Notes: generated from the sequence alone by a model not told the origin. A stretch of 64,000 nt of DNA from Nemophila menziesii (GCA_029959085.1 JARWIR010000016.1:6183441-6247440), one strand, 5' to 3'. Positions 22,622 through 35,383 are shown, numbered from the stretch's first letter. Made by a program: numbers and translations.

Positions 22622-25600
22622 TTACTCCTCCCCCCTCCGATCCTCAAGTCGACGAGAAATATCCTCAAACATCATCTCCATAAATTCCTGTACAAATAAA
22701 TGAGAATAATAAGTGTCAAACACCATATTTAATACATTATTTACCGTTAATTAGATTCACTCACATTAGCCAAATCCTCTTCCCCGCATAACTCATCCAC
22801 AATATCTTCACCGCCATTAGCAGCATTGCTATACAACTGAGCAGCATTTTCGACAAGTGTGCTAAAAACTTCTCCTGGTGAACTCTGTTCTTCAATACTT
22901 CGCACAACTTGTCCAAGGTCCACCTGTTACAACATTTATCAGTAAAAACAAAACTTAAAAGAGGAGAATCAATGATATATATATATATATATATATACAT
23001 ACATCTCTCCTTGATGACCTAGCGCCTGGTCTGACCTCAGACTCCAAAGCAGGAGTATGAGGTGCAGGTGCAGATAAACCACCACTTAAAGCTTGAGAAA
23101 CAACAGGCATCATTTGTTGAATCATTCTACCTAAATCAATACCACCACCTTGAGCACCACCCATCCCTGCAAACATACTTCCTAAATCATGATTATCAAT
23201 TTGTTGCGCAATTTGATTAACAGTATTTCTCATAGCTGGATTTTGAGTTAACTGTCCCATCATATTTCTCAATACATCAGGTGAACCAATTCCTGTTTGT
23301 TGTGAAACACCTGATAGTAAACCATCGAAAGCAGAGCTGTTAAGCATTTGATTCATTGCATTAGTAATATCAATTCCTCCTCCTGCATTATTTGCAGAAG
23401 GTGGTGGTGGAGGAGGTGAGATTTCTGCGTTTTGTCTGTTACTTCCAAGTGTTTGCAAAACCATTCTAGATCGATCTTCATTACTAGTTGTTGCACCATC
23501 ACTATTCTTTCCTTGTCCTCTTGACTTTCGCCTCTGCCCATATATATACAACAACTCCATTATAAATTCTCTCTTTACATTAAAAGCACTCAAAATAGAA
23601 AACTAAACTACCTTTGGCTGTAAACCACCAAGCCCAAGCCCAATTGGAGTGGATTGTGAAGAGCCTTCACTGGACTTAGATGCAGTACTAGACTGGAGCT
23701 GAGAGCCTTGAGCTAAACTGGTAGATGGTTCCTCTTCAGTGTTCTTTGTGGTGACACTAGGCTGAGGTTCGGTCTGGAAAATACATACAATTGATTTTAA
23801 TTAGTTTTGAGAAACAACCGTACAAGTTTCAAAAAGGGGAAAGACAAAAACAAACCTTCACATCTTCTTGCGCTCTTTCGCTACTTCCAGGTGGTATCCC
23901 ATCAGACTGAGGAACAACAGACTGTGTTTGAATACCTGAACTCTCTGACTGACCTGTAAGATAAGAAAAAGTTAACTAACAGCTTATCAAATAGCTATTC
24001 GATATACATATATGTATGTACACATACACATACACATACCTTGTGATGCATGTTGGTTATTTCGCATAGTACCAATAAGATTTCTAATTTGTGAATTCAC
24101 ATCAGAAATGGCAGTAGATAGTGAAGCAGAAACTGGAGAAGGACCAGTTTGTACCCCACCTGGACCACCAGATAGGATAGTAGTTGCAATCACATTTCTG
24201 CTAGGCAAAGCACTGGAATTAGCCGAATCACCAGAGACAGCACCACCAGGGGTTCCTTCTCTGTTCACTACCCTAGCTCCAGCACCAGAACCCATGGATG
24301 AAAGGGATCCCCCTAGTTTAAGTTAAAAAAATCTCGTAAGTTAGTTGAATCCTTTATCCTTATCATCTAACTATTTCCACAAATTAGAGAGATTCAAGAA
24401 AAAACATATGTACCAGAATGAATATGGATGTTCACATTCCTTGGAATTCCACTACCACCTGGACGAAACATACCAGGATTCGGACTTGGCGAAGCATTAC
24501 CAAAGAGAGAGCTAGTCTGAAGAGGAAAAGGCTGCAACGAAAAAAAATAACCTTAAAATTATACAAAACACGAACATAAAAAGGAACATTTAGGAGATGT
24601 GAACAGACCTGAGCCATGATAGGATTAGGTCCAGTTGGAGATATATAGACTGCAGGCCCAGAATTCACAAAAGACTCAACCTGCAACAAGATAAAGAGTA
24701 AGAAAAGAACATGGAACATTGAAGAAAGGAGAAAACAAAAGACTTACAGGAGAATGTCCCATGCGAAGAGTCAAGATTGTTCTTCCAAGCTCTAAAAAAA
24801 GAGCACCTAAATGTTGCATTTCAAGGCCTAATAGTATAGAGTCTGCTTGTATCTGTCCCCTTGTAGTAAATTCAGTAGAACTTGCCTCTTGCTCCAAACG
24901 CCCTGCAGTATGCTACAAAACAAAACAAAATCAGAATATAAGCTGAGATTCACTACAAAGAAAGCTAATTAATTATATATGAAAAAGTAATACTAATTAC
25001 TGTATCACTTACAGATAAAGCTGGAACAGCATGTTCCCTAATAAGACGCTCTGCTTGTCTCAAAACAATGCCCAATGCCTCAGGTGTTGCAAGACCATAA
25101 TTATTTAAAGGTAAATCAACTCTAGGTACATCTCCACTATTCTCTGGTGATTGAGTTGTTCGATTTGCTGTGTAATAATAAGAAATAAATTATTATTTAC
25201 AAAATTAACACAACACAATAAAACTATGATAAAGATTATCATTACCATTGCGAGTAAATGCCTGCTCCATGCGGTTAATAAACTCCGAAATTGTGTTCAA
25301 AGAATCGGGAATCGGCTAAACACATAAGAGTAAAGCGCATTAAAATCGAATCATGAGAAGATTAGTTAATTAATTAGTGGGAAGAGAGGAAAAGAATATT
25401 ACTGAATTAAGTGAAGGAATAGCTATAGTAGCTCCTATAGGAATTTGTACTACATTAGGTACAGATGGACCAGTAAAGGCCTGCCCAGTTTGTGACTGAT
25501 TTCCTGTCTCGCTTTGAGTTCCAGCATTACTCCTTGCCCCTTCTGTTCCGTTTGCTTGAGGTGTAGGAACTTGAGCACCATTAAACTGTCCACAAACCAT

Positions 25601-26644
25601 AAAAACTGAATTAAATAATGCTACATAAGAGTCAAAAACAACCAATTACCAAGCACTGTGAACTATATAAAGATAGTTTCAAGGAGAGTATGTCCCACCT
25701 GTACACCAGGTTGTGAACCGCCAGCTAGATTGCCAATTCCGATTGAGTTTAGAACTGCCCCAATAACCTGAAATGCAAGTTAAAAATAATACTTATGTAC
25801 AAAATCATATCTAAATTTACTCAAAAGTTTAACGAAATAAAAATACAAAGACAGTACCCTGTTCAGGTCTGGAATAAGGCCTTGTTCCCCTTGATCACCA
25901 ACATTAAGAGTTCCCAACACTACACTGTGTGATATTTGGCCTATACGAGGGCGTGACCCACCAGTTGTAGGGTCTTGTCCTGAAAATTCGAAAAACAAAA
26001 GAGAAAACTTAACTTTCAAACAAATATATAAATTGCAAGGAAGTTAAGGAGGAAATAGATACCCCTGGTGCCATTATTTGTGTTTGGCCCCACATTTCCA
26101 GTACCCGTTTCGGATTGAGAAGGCTGAGCTTGAGAAGGCTGCCTTTCAACTAGGTGCAAGGTATGCCCATTCTCTACATCTAATAAAATGTCAAGGCTAT
26201 ACAATAGTGCCAGCTAAGGCAGGATAAATAGCCTCTAACTACTAATGAAACGCCATTAAAAGAAGCAACAGATTATAAATCCATGGAAACAAAAAGGATA
26301 CGGTATTCAGACAGAGGGTGATGATCCTTCAAGACTTTGCCCCTGAAAATGAGCCTTTGTTGCCCTACAGGAACTCCAACTTCAGTAGCTATTTTCTCCT
26401 TGAAAGAAGAAACTGTTAACTGAAAAATATGCAAATCCATTAGAAAATCAGTTATTATTAAATAACAAATGAAATAATCATCAAATAGTAACGATAAGCT
26501 GTTGCTTACATTCTTCTCCACATTAAAGCTGTAAATTTTGGAATCTAGAGTCTTGATGTTGAGGTTCACTGTCGTTTCATCATCAGAAGCACAAGCCTTA
26601 CTTGAGCTTGATCCTGAACCCGAACCTGTGTGTTGATCTGCCAT
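22622..26644 (-). CDS. CIP73-like: Ubiquitin-like domain protein, CIP73/BAG6 (Scythe)-like
   Basis: Seventeen coding exons join in frame with GT-AG introns to 870 residues. Exons on + coordinates: 26644-26510, 26419-26302, 26179-26063, 25979-25858, 25767-25699, 25585-25403, 25315-25246, 25167-25013, 24912-24748, 24680-24609, 24531-24414, 24312-24040, 23953-23856, 23773-23612, 23533-23003, 22923-22765, 22687-22622. A ubiquitin-like domain spans residues 24-97 (VNLNIKTLDSKIYSF; GQQRLIFRGKVLKD; HTLHLVE). The rest is low-complexity, rich in Gly/Ser/Pro/Gln, with a conserved helical block (residues 270-370), a basic RRKSRGQGK motif (near 620) and an acidic C-terminus. In animals BAG6 is a nuclear/cytosolic chaperone for quality control of tail-anchored proteins; Lotus CIP73 binds the symbiosis kinase CCaMK. 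No frameshift or internal stop, so it looks functional. Confidence 0.92.
22977..22998. repeat. (AT)n microsatellite in an intron of the CIP73-like gene
   Basis: Eleven AT units lie five bases inside the intron after the fifteenth coding exon, very close to the donor site. Confidence 0.8.
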
Positions 26645-27010
26645 GTAGCTCCAAAAGCAACACTAGCCTACACCCGAAACACACATTACATGTGAGGTCA
26701 TCATTTCGGCTAAAAATTACACCAACATTTCTTACAAACTCTTCAAGTGCGCAACAAATACACAAATGCACAATTTTATACAGAAAAAATAAGCGCAACA
26801 GCTCATACATACAAATGCATATATTGGAGTAAATATCAGAAATTGAATTACACCAAAAAAAATCACATAATTAGGGTTTCGATTGAATATAAACTATACA
26901 AAAATAGAAAATGATTAAAGTGAGAGAAGAGAAGTAAATGAAATCGAACCGTACTGCGAAGAGAAAGAGATTCGATCGAAGAACAAGGAGATGACTTGAG
27001 AGCGAGCAAA
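26645..27010 (-). promoter_or_regulatory. 5' untranslated region and probable leader intron of the CIP73-like gene
   Basis: Upstream of the ATG an acceptor-like GTGTAG (near 26668) and a donor-like G|GTTCG (near 26950) suggest a 5' UTR intron, common in plant housekeeping genes. A purine-rich stretch (26910-26990) may be the transcribed leader. Inferred only. Confidence 0.35.
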
Positions 27011-28405
27011 TTTAGGGTAAATATGTTAAAAATCCTTTTTCCTTTTGTTGTTAGTCTGCCTTTCTTTTCTTTTTAACTTTTGTTTAAATTAGCGGGTGTT
27101 TATGTGATGCGGTTCTAGAAGGATCCAGATTGCGCCTCTAAACCGGCTGATGAGTCTTAAGATTTCCGAACCGGTCAACGGTATTGCTTATTGATGCTGT
27201 GTTGACTTGTAATACATTCTTTTTATTTTTTGGGAGGATAAATGTTTAACTTCGCCAATGAAAAGAAGGAAATCAGAAAAATGGTTGGTATTCATTTTTC
27301 TTTAGAAAAGATATTTATAGATTTAGGAATAAGAGCCTATATTTTTTTTTTTTTTTTGTCAAAAATAAGGGCCTATATAGGGATTGTAAGATTCACATAC
27401 AAGAAATTATATATATCAAATAATACAAATTAATCCGAATAGCAAACAAATCTAAAAGAAAATAAGTTTATATTTGATGATAGTAGATCTTAAACAATTA
27501 CCAAATAATAAGCCCTAAACATTTGGAGCCGTATCATCTACCAATTACTTGCGTCAGTAGACCTATCAACATAATTGGAGATAGCAAAGATACCAACAAT
27601 CAACAACACTAAACCGAAAACATAATTAAAACATAATTGGAATGAGAAATATGTGGGGTACCTGATTAAAACCGTAATGCCCCATAAAAGTAGAATAAAT
27701 AAATTCTCAAAGTGTAATTGGAGGACGGAAACCACCATAATGCCTCACGAGAAAAGCACTTACGACACATGTGAAAGTGGTTTTGATGGCAAATCATCGA
27801 GTTAAAATGTAACTTTTCAAGTAATTGATGCGAACCTGTCGCGAAATAGAGTTGGAAAAAAAATATTAACATTATAAATCAAGACACCAAGGAATAAGGG
27901 TTCAAAAATATCTCTATCGGTAATTCAAAGATGATCCACTCACTACTTTTCAGTGTTAACACATCCATTTTCATTTCAAATCAAGCCAATATGTTTATGA
28001 AAAGATAGACAAACCAAGAAGAACGGAAAATAACCAAGAAGATTTCATAACAAGATTGGAATAATAAATATAAATCTATAATGTGGTGTCAAAGGTATGA
28101 ATATTTAGGAAATTAAGGAAAAATATATGATTTAAAGGTTTGAAACCCTAGAAATCTCATGTAAGAAAGGCTAATGAGAGAGGCGGCAGAGATGGAGATT
28201 GGAGAATCGGGTTTCTTTGATATTTATTAACATGTTCTTTAATTGTAGACTAAAATATATTGGGTGAACCATCATGTCTTTTGGTTCATTAATATAAGTT
28301 TTATTCGTCTAAAAATATTGTAAATGAAAGTATTCGTTTTTAGTCTTGAATAAATAGTGTATAAGTGTGTATCCTCATATTTAAGAGTTGGGGTAAATGT
28401 CTCTG
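27011..28405. other. No recognisable feature
   Basis: AT-rich intergenic sequence with one T-run at 27341-27357. Short open frames on both strands lack motifs. Confidence 0.4.
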
Positions 28406-29783
28406 TGAAGTCCTAGAGGGGAATGGATATGAATTTAATCTTATTCATGCTTAATTAAAAATAAAAAGGCTTCTAAATTAAGGTTATTCAAACCTAAAGT
28501 CAAACTTCTAAGATATGATGTTAAAAATATTTTAAGAGTACTAAGAGTTATTAATGCGGAAGCTAAGATTAAGGAGATGAAGAATACTAGGTAAGGATGA
28601 CAAGAAGCAAAGGTTTTAAGTAAGACAGGGATACGATAGTGATGTTAAAGCTAGGATAAGAATTCCTAAAGGATTATCTATTAGGAGTTAATGACGGACT
28701 AAGTATTTATAGTTTAGCTAAGTTCATATGTTCCTAGGGTTAGTATCTAAGGGTGATGGATTCTCTAAGTCTGAAGTTGATTAATTCAATACAAGTTAAA
28801 AGACCAAAGGCAAAACTATGAGGCACCTAATGACAAGGGTTCTTAAGCTAACAAGGACTAAAAGATTCAAAGCACAAATAATAAAAGTAAGTAAATGAAA
28901 GAAATTTATGGGAAGAGATTACACAAGAAATTTATAGTGATTTGGGTTCTCTACATCCACAGCCTATGGTCGTCCCCATAGAATTTTCAAGCTTCTCTAG
29001 ATAAGCTCATTGATATCTCTTCAACGTGCGATATAAACCGTTAAAGCGAGGTTTTTCCGGGCTAAACCATAACCTAAATATACCCAAGACTTTTGTCATT
29101 TAAGTCACAACTCGGTGAGTATTTTAGAGGTTAAATCACAACACGTTAACTTTTTACAAGGTTCAGTCCTAACCTATAAAACTCCTTCTCTAATAAAGAG
29201 AAAGATCAATACCCTTAAACGATTAGATGAATAATACTACAACCAATATGAATATGTTCCATGAAGAGCTAATGTGAAATATAGATCATGTGCTCCTTGT
29301 TGAGTTGATACGGAGTGAAGGCTCTAGACGATCTCCTCTTTGAGTTGATTAAGTTTGAATATTGTTGGTTTGATCTCATTGATTGTATATGTGAAAGAAT
29401 AAGCTCGAGGTTGAACTCCTAGTTGAGCAAATGTTTATTTTTAAGTCCTGAAGTGATCTCCATTATTGAGTGGTATCTATGATGATGATCGAGCTAATGA
29501 AATAAAAATTAGAACTTGATTTTTGATAGCTTGAGACCTCTTAGATTGTAGTAGAAAGATAGTAATTGATATTGATGTGTAAGAGATGAGAAATACTTTG
29601 TATACGCTCATATATATAGTGCGAGAGAGTCCCAAATAGTCATAAGCCAAGTGTCACAATTTGATGTTGAAAACGATCCTAACGGTATACCGGGATTATA
29701 TGACGTGTACCAAAAACCCATTTTTTCCTATGATGTACGGGATACCTTATGATTTTGAAGTATAGGGTATGACCATGTGAGGT
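28406..29783 (+). mobile_element. Decayed LTR related to the copia-type LTR
   Basis: Starts TGAAGTCCTAGAGGGG, like the LTR at 12854. It keeps scattered matches in the same order: TTTATAGTG-TT-GGTT followed by CTACATCCAC, CAAGCTT and AAGCTC. It has diverged strongly and has no partner, so it is an old solo LTR or a truncated copy. No coding sequence. Confidence 0.55.
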
Positions 29784-29947
29784 TGATGTCTCCATATTTA
29801 TGATATATATTAATCTATACTTGAGACATCACTTTAAGGGTATTTAGTAATTAATTCCGGGAATTTTCCCCATTTATTTCTACTTTACTCTTTCATGTAT
29901 AGTTTTAGATGTTCTATTATTTTCTTATAATTTATGTGTTATTTGTG
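29784..29947 (+). mobile_element. Short 5' fragment of the 1.5-kb LTR family
   Basis: TGATGTCTCCATATTTATGAT and the following bases match the start of the LTRs at 8178, 9340, 11348 and 62504 for about 100 bases. It then runs into the first unit of the tRNA array. Confidence 0.5.
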
Positions 29948-30297
29948 TAGTTCAGTAGTTCCTCATATAAAATTATTAACTCTAGAGATATAGTAATATG
30001 GAGAAGACAAAATTACTTTAAACAACGATCGTTGCATAAGCATCCCTTCTTTCACAGAAAAGGATGGGGTTATTCACATTTATTTGATGGTAAGAGGCGA
30101 ATTGAAAGCTAAATAGTGAGAATTCTAAAGATTCACGGGGGGGAAATAGAGATGTCTCTTGAGGAATAGGTTGATTTCTGATGTGTATATATTCTCGTCG
30201 TAATACACATACTTGTTAAAAAGAGTTGGCGAAATGTTCAATATTTCTTACTTGACTAATTAACCGTTATAATTCAGATAAGGTAACTTATCAATCT

Positions 30298-30369
30298 TGC
30301 GTTCGTCGGGAGTCAAACCCGGGTCTATTACTTGGAAGGCAATTATCCTAACCGTTGGACTACAAACGC
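30298..30369 (-). tRNA. tRNA-Gly(UCC) copy 1, degenerate
   Basis: Anticodon TCC kept. The 3' acceptor strand is altered, yet still pairs with the 5' strand. The T-loop reads GGTTTGA instead of GGTTCGA, and a G-T wobble appears in the anticodon stem. Doubtful function. Confidence 0.75.
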
Positions 30370-30791
30370 ATTTGTTGTAAGATTATGGGATTTCACTTCA
30401 CTCTGGGAAAATTGTAATAACTTAATAACTTATAGACGCATCAAGTGATCAGTTCAGTAGTTCCTTATATAAAATTATTGACTTTAGAGATATAGTAATA
30501 TGGAGAAGACAAAAAAATTTCACGACGACAGTTGCACAAGCGTCCCTTTTTTCACAAAGAAGGGGATGGGTTATTCACATTTTATTTGATGGTTAGAGGC
30601 GAATTGAAAGCTAAGTAATCAGAATTCTAAAAATTCCCGAAGGGAAAATAGAGACGTCTCTTGAGGAATAGTTGACTTCTGATGTGTATATATTTCCGTT
30701 GTAATATACATACTTGTTAAAAAGAGATGACGAAATGTTCAATATTTGGCTAATTAACCGTTATAATTCAGTTGATATAAATTAACGATCT

Positions 30792-30866
30792 TGCGTCTGA
30801 TGTCGGGAGTCGAACCCGGGTCTATTGCTTGGAAGGCAATTATCCTAACCGTTGGACTACAAACGC
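30792..30866 (-). tRNA. tRNA-Gly(UCC) copy 2, with 3-base insertion
   Basis: Identical to the consensus except for three extra bases between the T stem and the 3' acceptor strand. This should disturb the acceptor/T-arm stack. Shares this change with copy 5. Confidence 0.75.
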
Positions 30867-31326
30867 ATTTGTTGGTCGATTATGGACCGCACTTCACTAG
30901 TGGCAAGATTTTAGTACCTTAATAACTTGTAGACGCATCAAGTGATTATAAAGTTATTGACTCTAGAGATATAGTAATATGGAGAAGACAAAAAAATTTC
31001 AACAGAGAGGGGATGGGTTTATTCACATTTTATTTGATGGAAAGAGGCGAATTGAAAGCTAAGTAATCAAAATTCTAAAGATTCCCAAGGGGATGGGTTT
31101 ATTCACATTTTATTTGATGGTAAGAGGCGAATTGAAAGCTAAGTCATCAGAATTCTAAAGATTCCCAAGGGGAAAACTGAGACGTCTCTTGAGGAGTAGT
31201 TGATTTCTAATGTGTATATATTTTCGTTATAATATACATACTTATTAAAAATAGATGACGAAATGTTCAATATTTCTCACTTGGCTAATTAACCATTATA
31301 ATTCAATGGAGATAAATTATCGATCT

Positions 31327-31398
31327 TGCGTCTGCCGGGAGTCGAACCCGGGTCTATTGCTTGGAAGGCAATTATCCTAACCGTTGGACTACAAACGC
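31327..31398 (-). tRNA. tRNA-Gly(UCC) copy 3, consensus
   Basis: 72 bases without CCA, discriminator A. The acceptor stem is GCGTTTG with CAGACGC (one G-U), and all four arms pair. Anticodon TCC reads GGA. One of ten identical copies. Confidence 0.97.
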
Positions 31399-31712
31399 AT
31401 TTGTTGGACGATTATGGGATCGCACTTCACTGGTGGGAAGATTTAAGTACCTTAATAACTTGTAGACGCATCAAGTGATTGAGTTCAGTAGTTCCTCATA
31501 TAAAGTTATTAACTCTAGAGATATAGTAATATGGAGAAGAAAAATGTTTCAACCCCGACAGTTGCAGAAGCGTCCCTTATTTAACAGAGAGGGGATGTGT
31601 TTATTCATATTTTATTTGATGGTAAGAGGCGAAAAGTCAAAATTCTAAAGATTCCTAGGCGTAAAATAGAGATATCTCTTGAGGAACGGGTTGATTTCTG
31701 ATGTGTATATAT

Positions 31713-32467
31713 TAGGGGTGGAAATCGGATCCGAAATTTCCGATTTCCGACTTTTCCGATCCAAAAGTTCCGATTTCGGAACAAATTTTTAAGGTTCCGA
31801 AATTCCGAAATTCCGATTTCCGATTTTTCCGAAAAAAATCGGATCGGAATTGGAACTACGTAAAAATTTCCGAATTTTCCGGAATTTCCGATCCGATTTT
31901 GTTTCCGAATTATATTTTCAATTTTATATTTTATATATTAAATAATAATAAATAGTAAGATTAAGAAAAAGAAAAAAAAGTATACAACTGAAAACGTTTC
32001 AGAAAAAATATGTGAAACGTTGAAAAATAGTGAGACATTTTCTTTATGTTAAAAAAAAATTACAATGAAACATGATAAAACCTAAAATCCATCTCTTCAC
32101 GCTATGTATTGGAACAAGCACAAAATGAAGTCTCTCCACACTCAGGTCTCACCTTCCTGCCTTCCCACCCCAACCCTCTCTTATACACAAGAAAACTACA
32201 GGTATTTGTGGACCATTCTACACCATCATCAACTTGGCTTGGCTACACAAATTTGAATTAAAATTTCCGAAATTCCGAACCAAAAATTCCGAAATTTCCA
32301 AACCAAATGTTTCGAAATTTTCGTGCCGAAATTCCGAATTCGGAACTTTTATTTCCAGTTCCGAAAAATAGGAACGGAATTGGAATGGAAAAAATCTATT
32401 CCGAAAAAAATTGAAATTTTTCCAAAACACCCTTTTTCCGATACGTTCCTTCCGATTTCCACCCCTA
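31713..32467. mobile_element. hAT-type MITE inside the array
   Basis: 755 bp with termini TAGGGGTGGAAATCGG and its inverted complement. Flanked by a perfect 8-bp duplication GTATATAT (31705-31712 and 32468-32475), which is diagnostic of hAT. The interior has many short TTCCGATTTCCG-like subterminal repeats in both orientations near each end. No transposase; the open frame at 32218-32493 lies within the subterminal repeats and the right terminus and is chance. Confidence 0.92.
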
Positions 32468-32580
32468 GTATATATTTTCGTCGTAATACACATACTTGTT
32501 AAAAATAGATGACGAAATGTTCAATATTTCTTAATTGGCTAATTAACTGTTATAATTTAGGTAAGGTAAATTATCGATAT

Positions 32581-32652
32581 TGCGTCTGCCGGGAGTCGAA
32601 CCCAGGTCTATTGCTTGGAAGGCAATTATCCTAACCGTTGGACTACAAACGC
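32581..32652 (-). tRNA. tRNA-Gly(UCC) copy 4, near-consensus
   Basis: One change in the T stem turns a pair into a G-U wobble. All other positions are consensus, so probably functional. Confidence 0.9.
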
Positions 32653-33015
32653 ATTTGTTGTACGATTATGAGATATCACTTCATTGGTGGGAAGATTTTA
32701 GTACCTTAATAACTTGTAGACGCATCAAGTGATGAGTTCTGTGGTTCCTTATATAAAATTATTGACTTTAGAGATATCGTAATATGGAGAAGACAAAATT
32801 GTTTCACACCGACAGTTGCAGAAGCGTCCCTTTTTTTCACAGAGAAGAGGACGGGGTATTCACATTTTATTTGATAGTTAGAGGCGAATTGAAATCTGAT
32901 GTTTATATATTTTCGTTGTAATATACATACTTGTTAAAAAAAGATGACGAAATGTTCAATATTTCTCAATTGGATAATTAACCGTTATAATTCAGTTGAG
33001 ATAAATTATCGATCT

Positions 33016-33090
33016 TGCGTCTGATGTCGGGAGTCAAACCCGGGTCTATTGCTTGGAAGGCAATTATCCTAACCGTCGGACTACAAACGC
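33016..33090 (-). tRNA. tRNA-Gly(UCC) copy 5, degenerate
   Basis: Carries the same 3-base insertion as copy 2. The conserved D-loop A14 within the A box is changed to G, and the T-loop has C to T. Confidence 0.75.
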
Positions 33091-33520
33091 ATTTGTTGGT
33101 CGATTATGGGACCGCACTTCACTGGTGGCAAGATTTTAGTACCTTAATAACTTGTAGACGTGTCAAGTGATTGAGTTCAGTAGTTCCTCATATAAAGTTA
33201 TTGACTCTAGAGATATAGTAATATGGAGAAGACAAAAAAAATACAAACCCCGACAGTTGCAGAAGCGTCCCTTATATAACAGATGGGTGATGGGTTTATT
33301 CACATTTTATTTGATGGTAAGAGGCGAATTGAAAGCTAAGTAATCAGAATTCTAAAGATTCCCGAGGGAAAAATTGAGACGTTTCTTGAGGAATAGTTGA
33401 TTTCTGATGTTTATATAATTCTGTTGTAATATACATACTTGTTAAAAAATGACAAAATGTTCAATATTTCTCAATTGGCTAATTAACAGTTATAATTCAG
33501 TTGAGATAAATTATCGATCT

Positions 33521-33592
33521 TGCGTTTGCCGGGAGTCGAACCCGGGTCTATTGCTTGGAAGGCAATTATCCTAACCGTTAGACTACAAACGC
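33521..33592 (-). tRNA. tRNA-Gly(UCC) copy 6, near-consensus
   Basis: The acceptor 3' strand is CAAACGC, giving a full Watson-Crick acceptor stem. One D-stem change is present, and the A box still fits its consensus. Confidence 0.88.
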
Positions 33593-34022
33593 ATTTGTTG
33601 GAGAATTATGGGACCGCACTTCACTGGTGGCAAGATTTTAGTACCTTAATAACTTGTAGACGCATCAAGTGATTGAGTTCAGTAGTTCCTCATATAAAGT
33701 TATTGACTCTAGAGATATAGTAATATGGAGAAGACAAAAAAATTTCAAACCCCGACAGTTGCAGAAGCGTCCCTTATTTAACAGATGGGTGATGGGTTTA
33801 TTCATATTCTATTTGATGGTAAGAGGCGAATTGAAAGCTAAGTAATCAGAATTCTAAAGATTCCCGAGGGGAAAATTGAGACGTTTCTTGAGGAATAGTT
33901 AATTTCTGATGTTTATATAATTCCGTTGTAATATACATACTTGTTAAAAAATGACAAAATGTTCAATATTTCTCCATTGGCTAATTAACCGTTATAATTC
34001 AGTTGAGATAAATTATCGATCT

Positions 34023-34094
34023 TGCGTCTGCCGGGAGTCGAACCCGGGTCTATTGCTTGGAAGGCAATTATCCTAACCGTTGGACTACAAACGC
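34023..34094 (-). tRNA. tRNA-Gly(UCC) copy 7, consensus
   Basis: Identical to copy 3. Confidence 0.97.
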
Positions 34095-34381
34095 ATTTGT
34101 TCAACAATTATGGGATTGCACTTCACTGGTGGGAAGATTTAGTACTTGTAGACGCATCAAGTGATTGAGTTCAATAGTTCCTCATATAAAGTTATTGACT
34201 CTAGAGATACAGTAATATGGAGAAGACAAAAATGTTTCGACCTTGACAGTTGCAGAAGCGTCCCTTATTTAACAGAGAGGGGATGGGTTTATTCACATTT
34301 TATTTGATGGTAAGAGGCGAATTGAAAGCTAAGTAATCGAAATTCTAAAGATTCCCGAGGGGAAAATTGAGACTTCTCTTA

Positions 34382-34751
34382 GGGTCTGTTTGGATTGAGA
34401 GAAATAGAAAGAAAGTAAAAGAATAGAAATGATTTTTTATTTTTTCCGGTGTTTGTATTAGAAAATTTTATAAAAGAAAAGAAATGAAATGATTCAAAAA
34501 ATCACTCTTGTATCCATTTTTATATTCGCTCCAAATTGGAGTCAAATAGAGAGAAAAGAATTTTATGAATGGTTAAAGGCTAAAATTAATCTTTTATATT
34601 CTTTTATTTTGTATTTTTACTCAATTCAAACAAAAGATATCCAAAATCATTTATGAAATCTTCTTTTACAAAAAATTCTAATCCAAACAAAAAATTTCTC
34701 TTCCTTTCTTTTCCTTTACTATTTTTTTCCTTCCTAAGTACAAACAGGCCC
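34382..34751. mobile_element. PIF/Harbinger (Tourist-like) MITE inside the array
   Basis: 370 bp with termini GGGTCTGTTTGGATT and an inverted GGGCCTGTTTGTACTT. The target duplication is TTA (34379-34381 and 34752-34754), and the interior is non-coding. Confidence 0.85.
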
Positions 34752-34889
34752 TTAAGGAATAGTTGATTATTAATGTGTATATATTTTCGTTATAATATAC
34801 ATGCTTGTTAAAATAGATGACATAAATGTTCAACATTTCTCACTTGGCTAATTAATCGTTATATTCCAGTTGAGATAAATTATCGATTT

Positions 34890-34961
34890 TGCGTCTGCCG
34901 GGAGTCGAACCCGGGTGTATTGCTTGGAAGGCATTCATCCTAACCGTTGGACTACAAACGC
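34890..34961 (-). tRNA. tRNA-Gly(UCC) copy 8, degenerate
   Basis: Changes at positions 26-28 break one anticodon-stem pair, and a variable-loop base is changed. Anticodon TCC intact. Confidence 0.78.
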
Positions 34962-35383
34962 ATTTGTTCGACGATTATGGGATCGCACTTCACTGGTGGG
35001 AAGATTTTAGTACCTTAATAACTTGTAGACGCATCAAGTGATTGAGTTCATCAGTTCCTCATATAAATTTATTGACTCTAGAGATATTGTAATATGGAGA
35101 GGACAAAAATGTTTCGAACCCCGACAGTTGCAGAAGCGTCCCTTATTTAAAAGAGAGAGGATGGGTTTATTCACATTTTATTTAATGGTCAGAGACGAAT
35201 CGTAAGAATTCTAAAGATTCCTGGGCGTAAAATAGAGATGTCTCTTGAGGAATGGGTTGATTTCTGATGTGTATATATTTTCGTCGTAATATACATACTT
35301 GTAAAAAAGAGATGACGATATGTTCAATATTTCTTACTTGGCTAATGAACCGTTATAATTTAGGTAAGGTAAACTATCGATCT

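Noticed and set aside
26602..26832. Plus-strand frame over the start of the CIP73-like gene
   Set aside because: Antisense of the first coding exon and leader; the minus-strand gene is supported by 17 in-frame exons.
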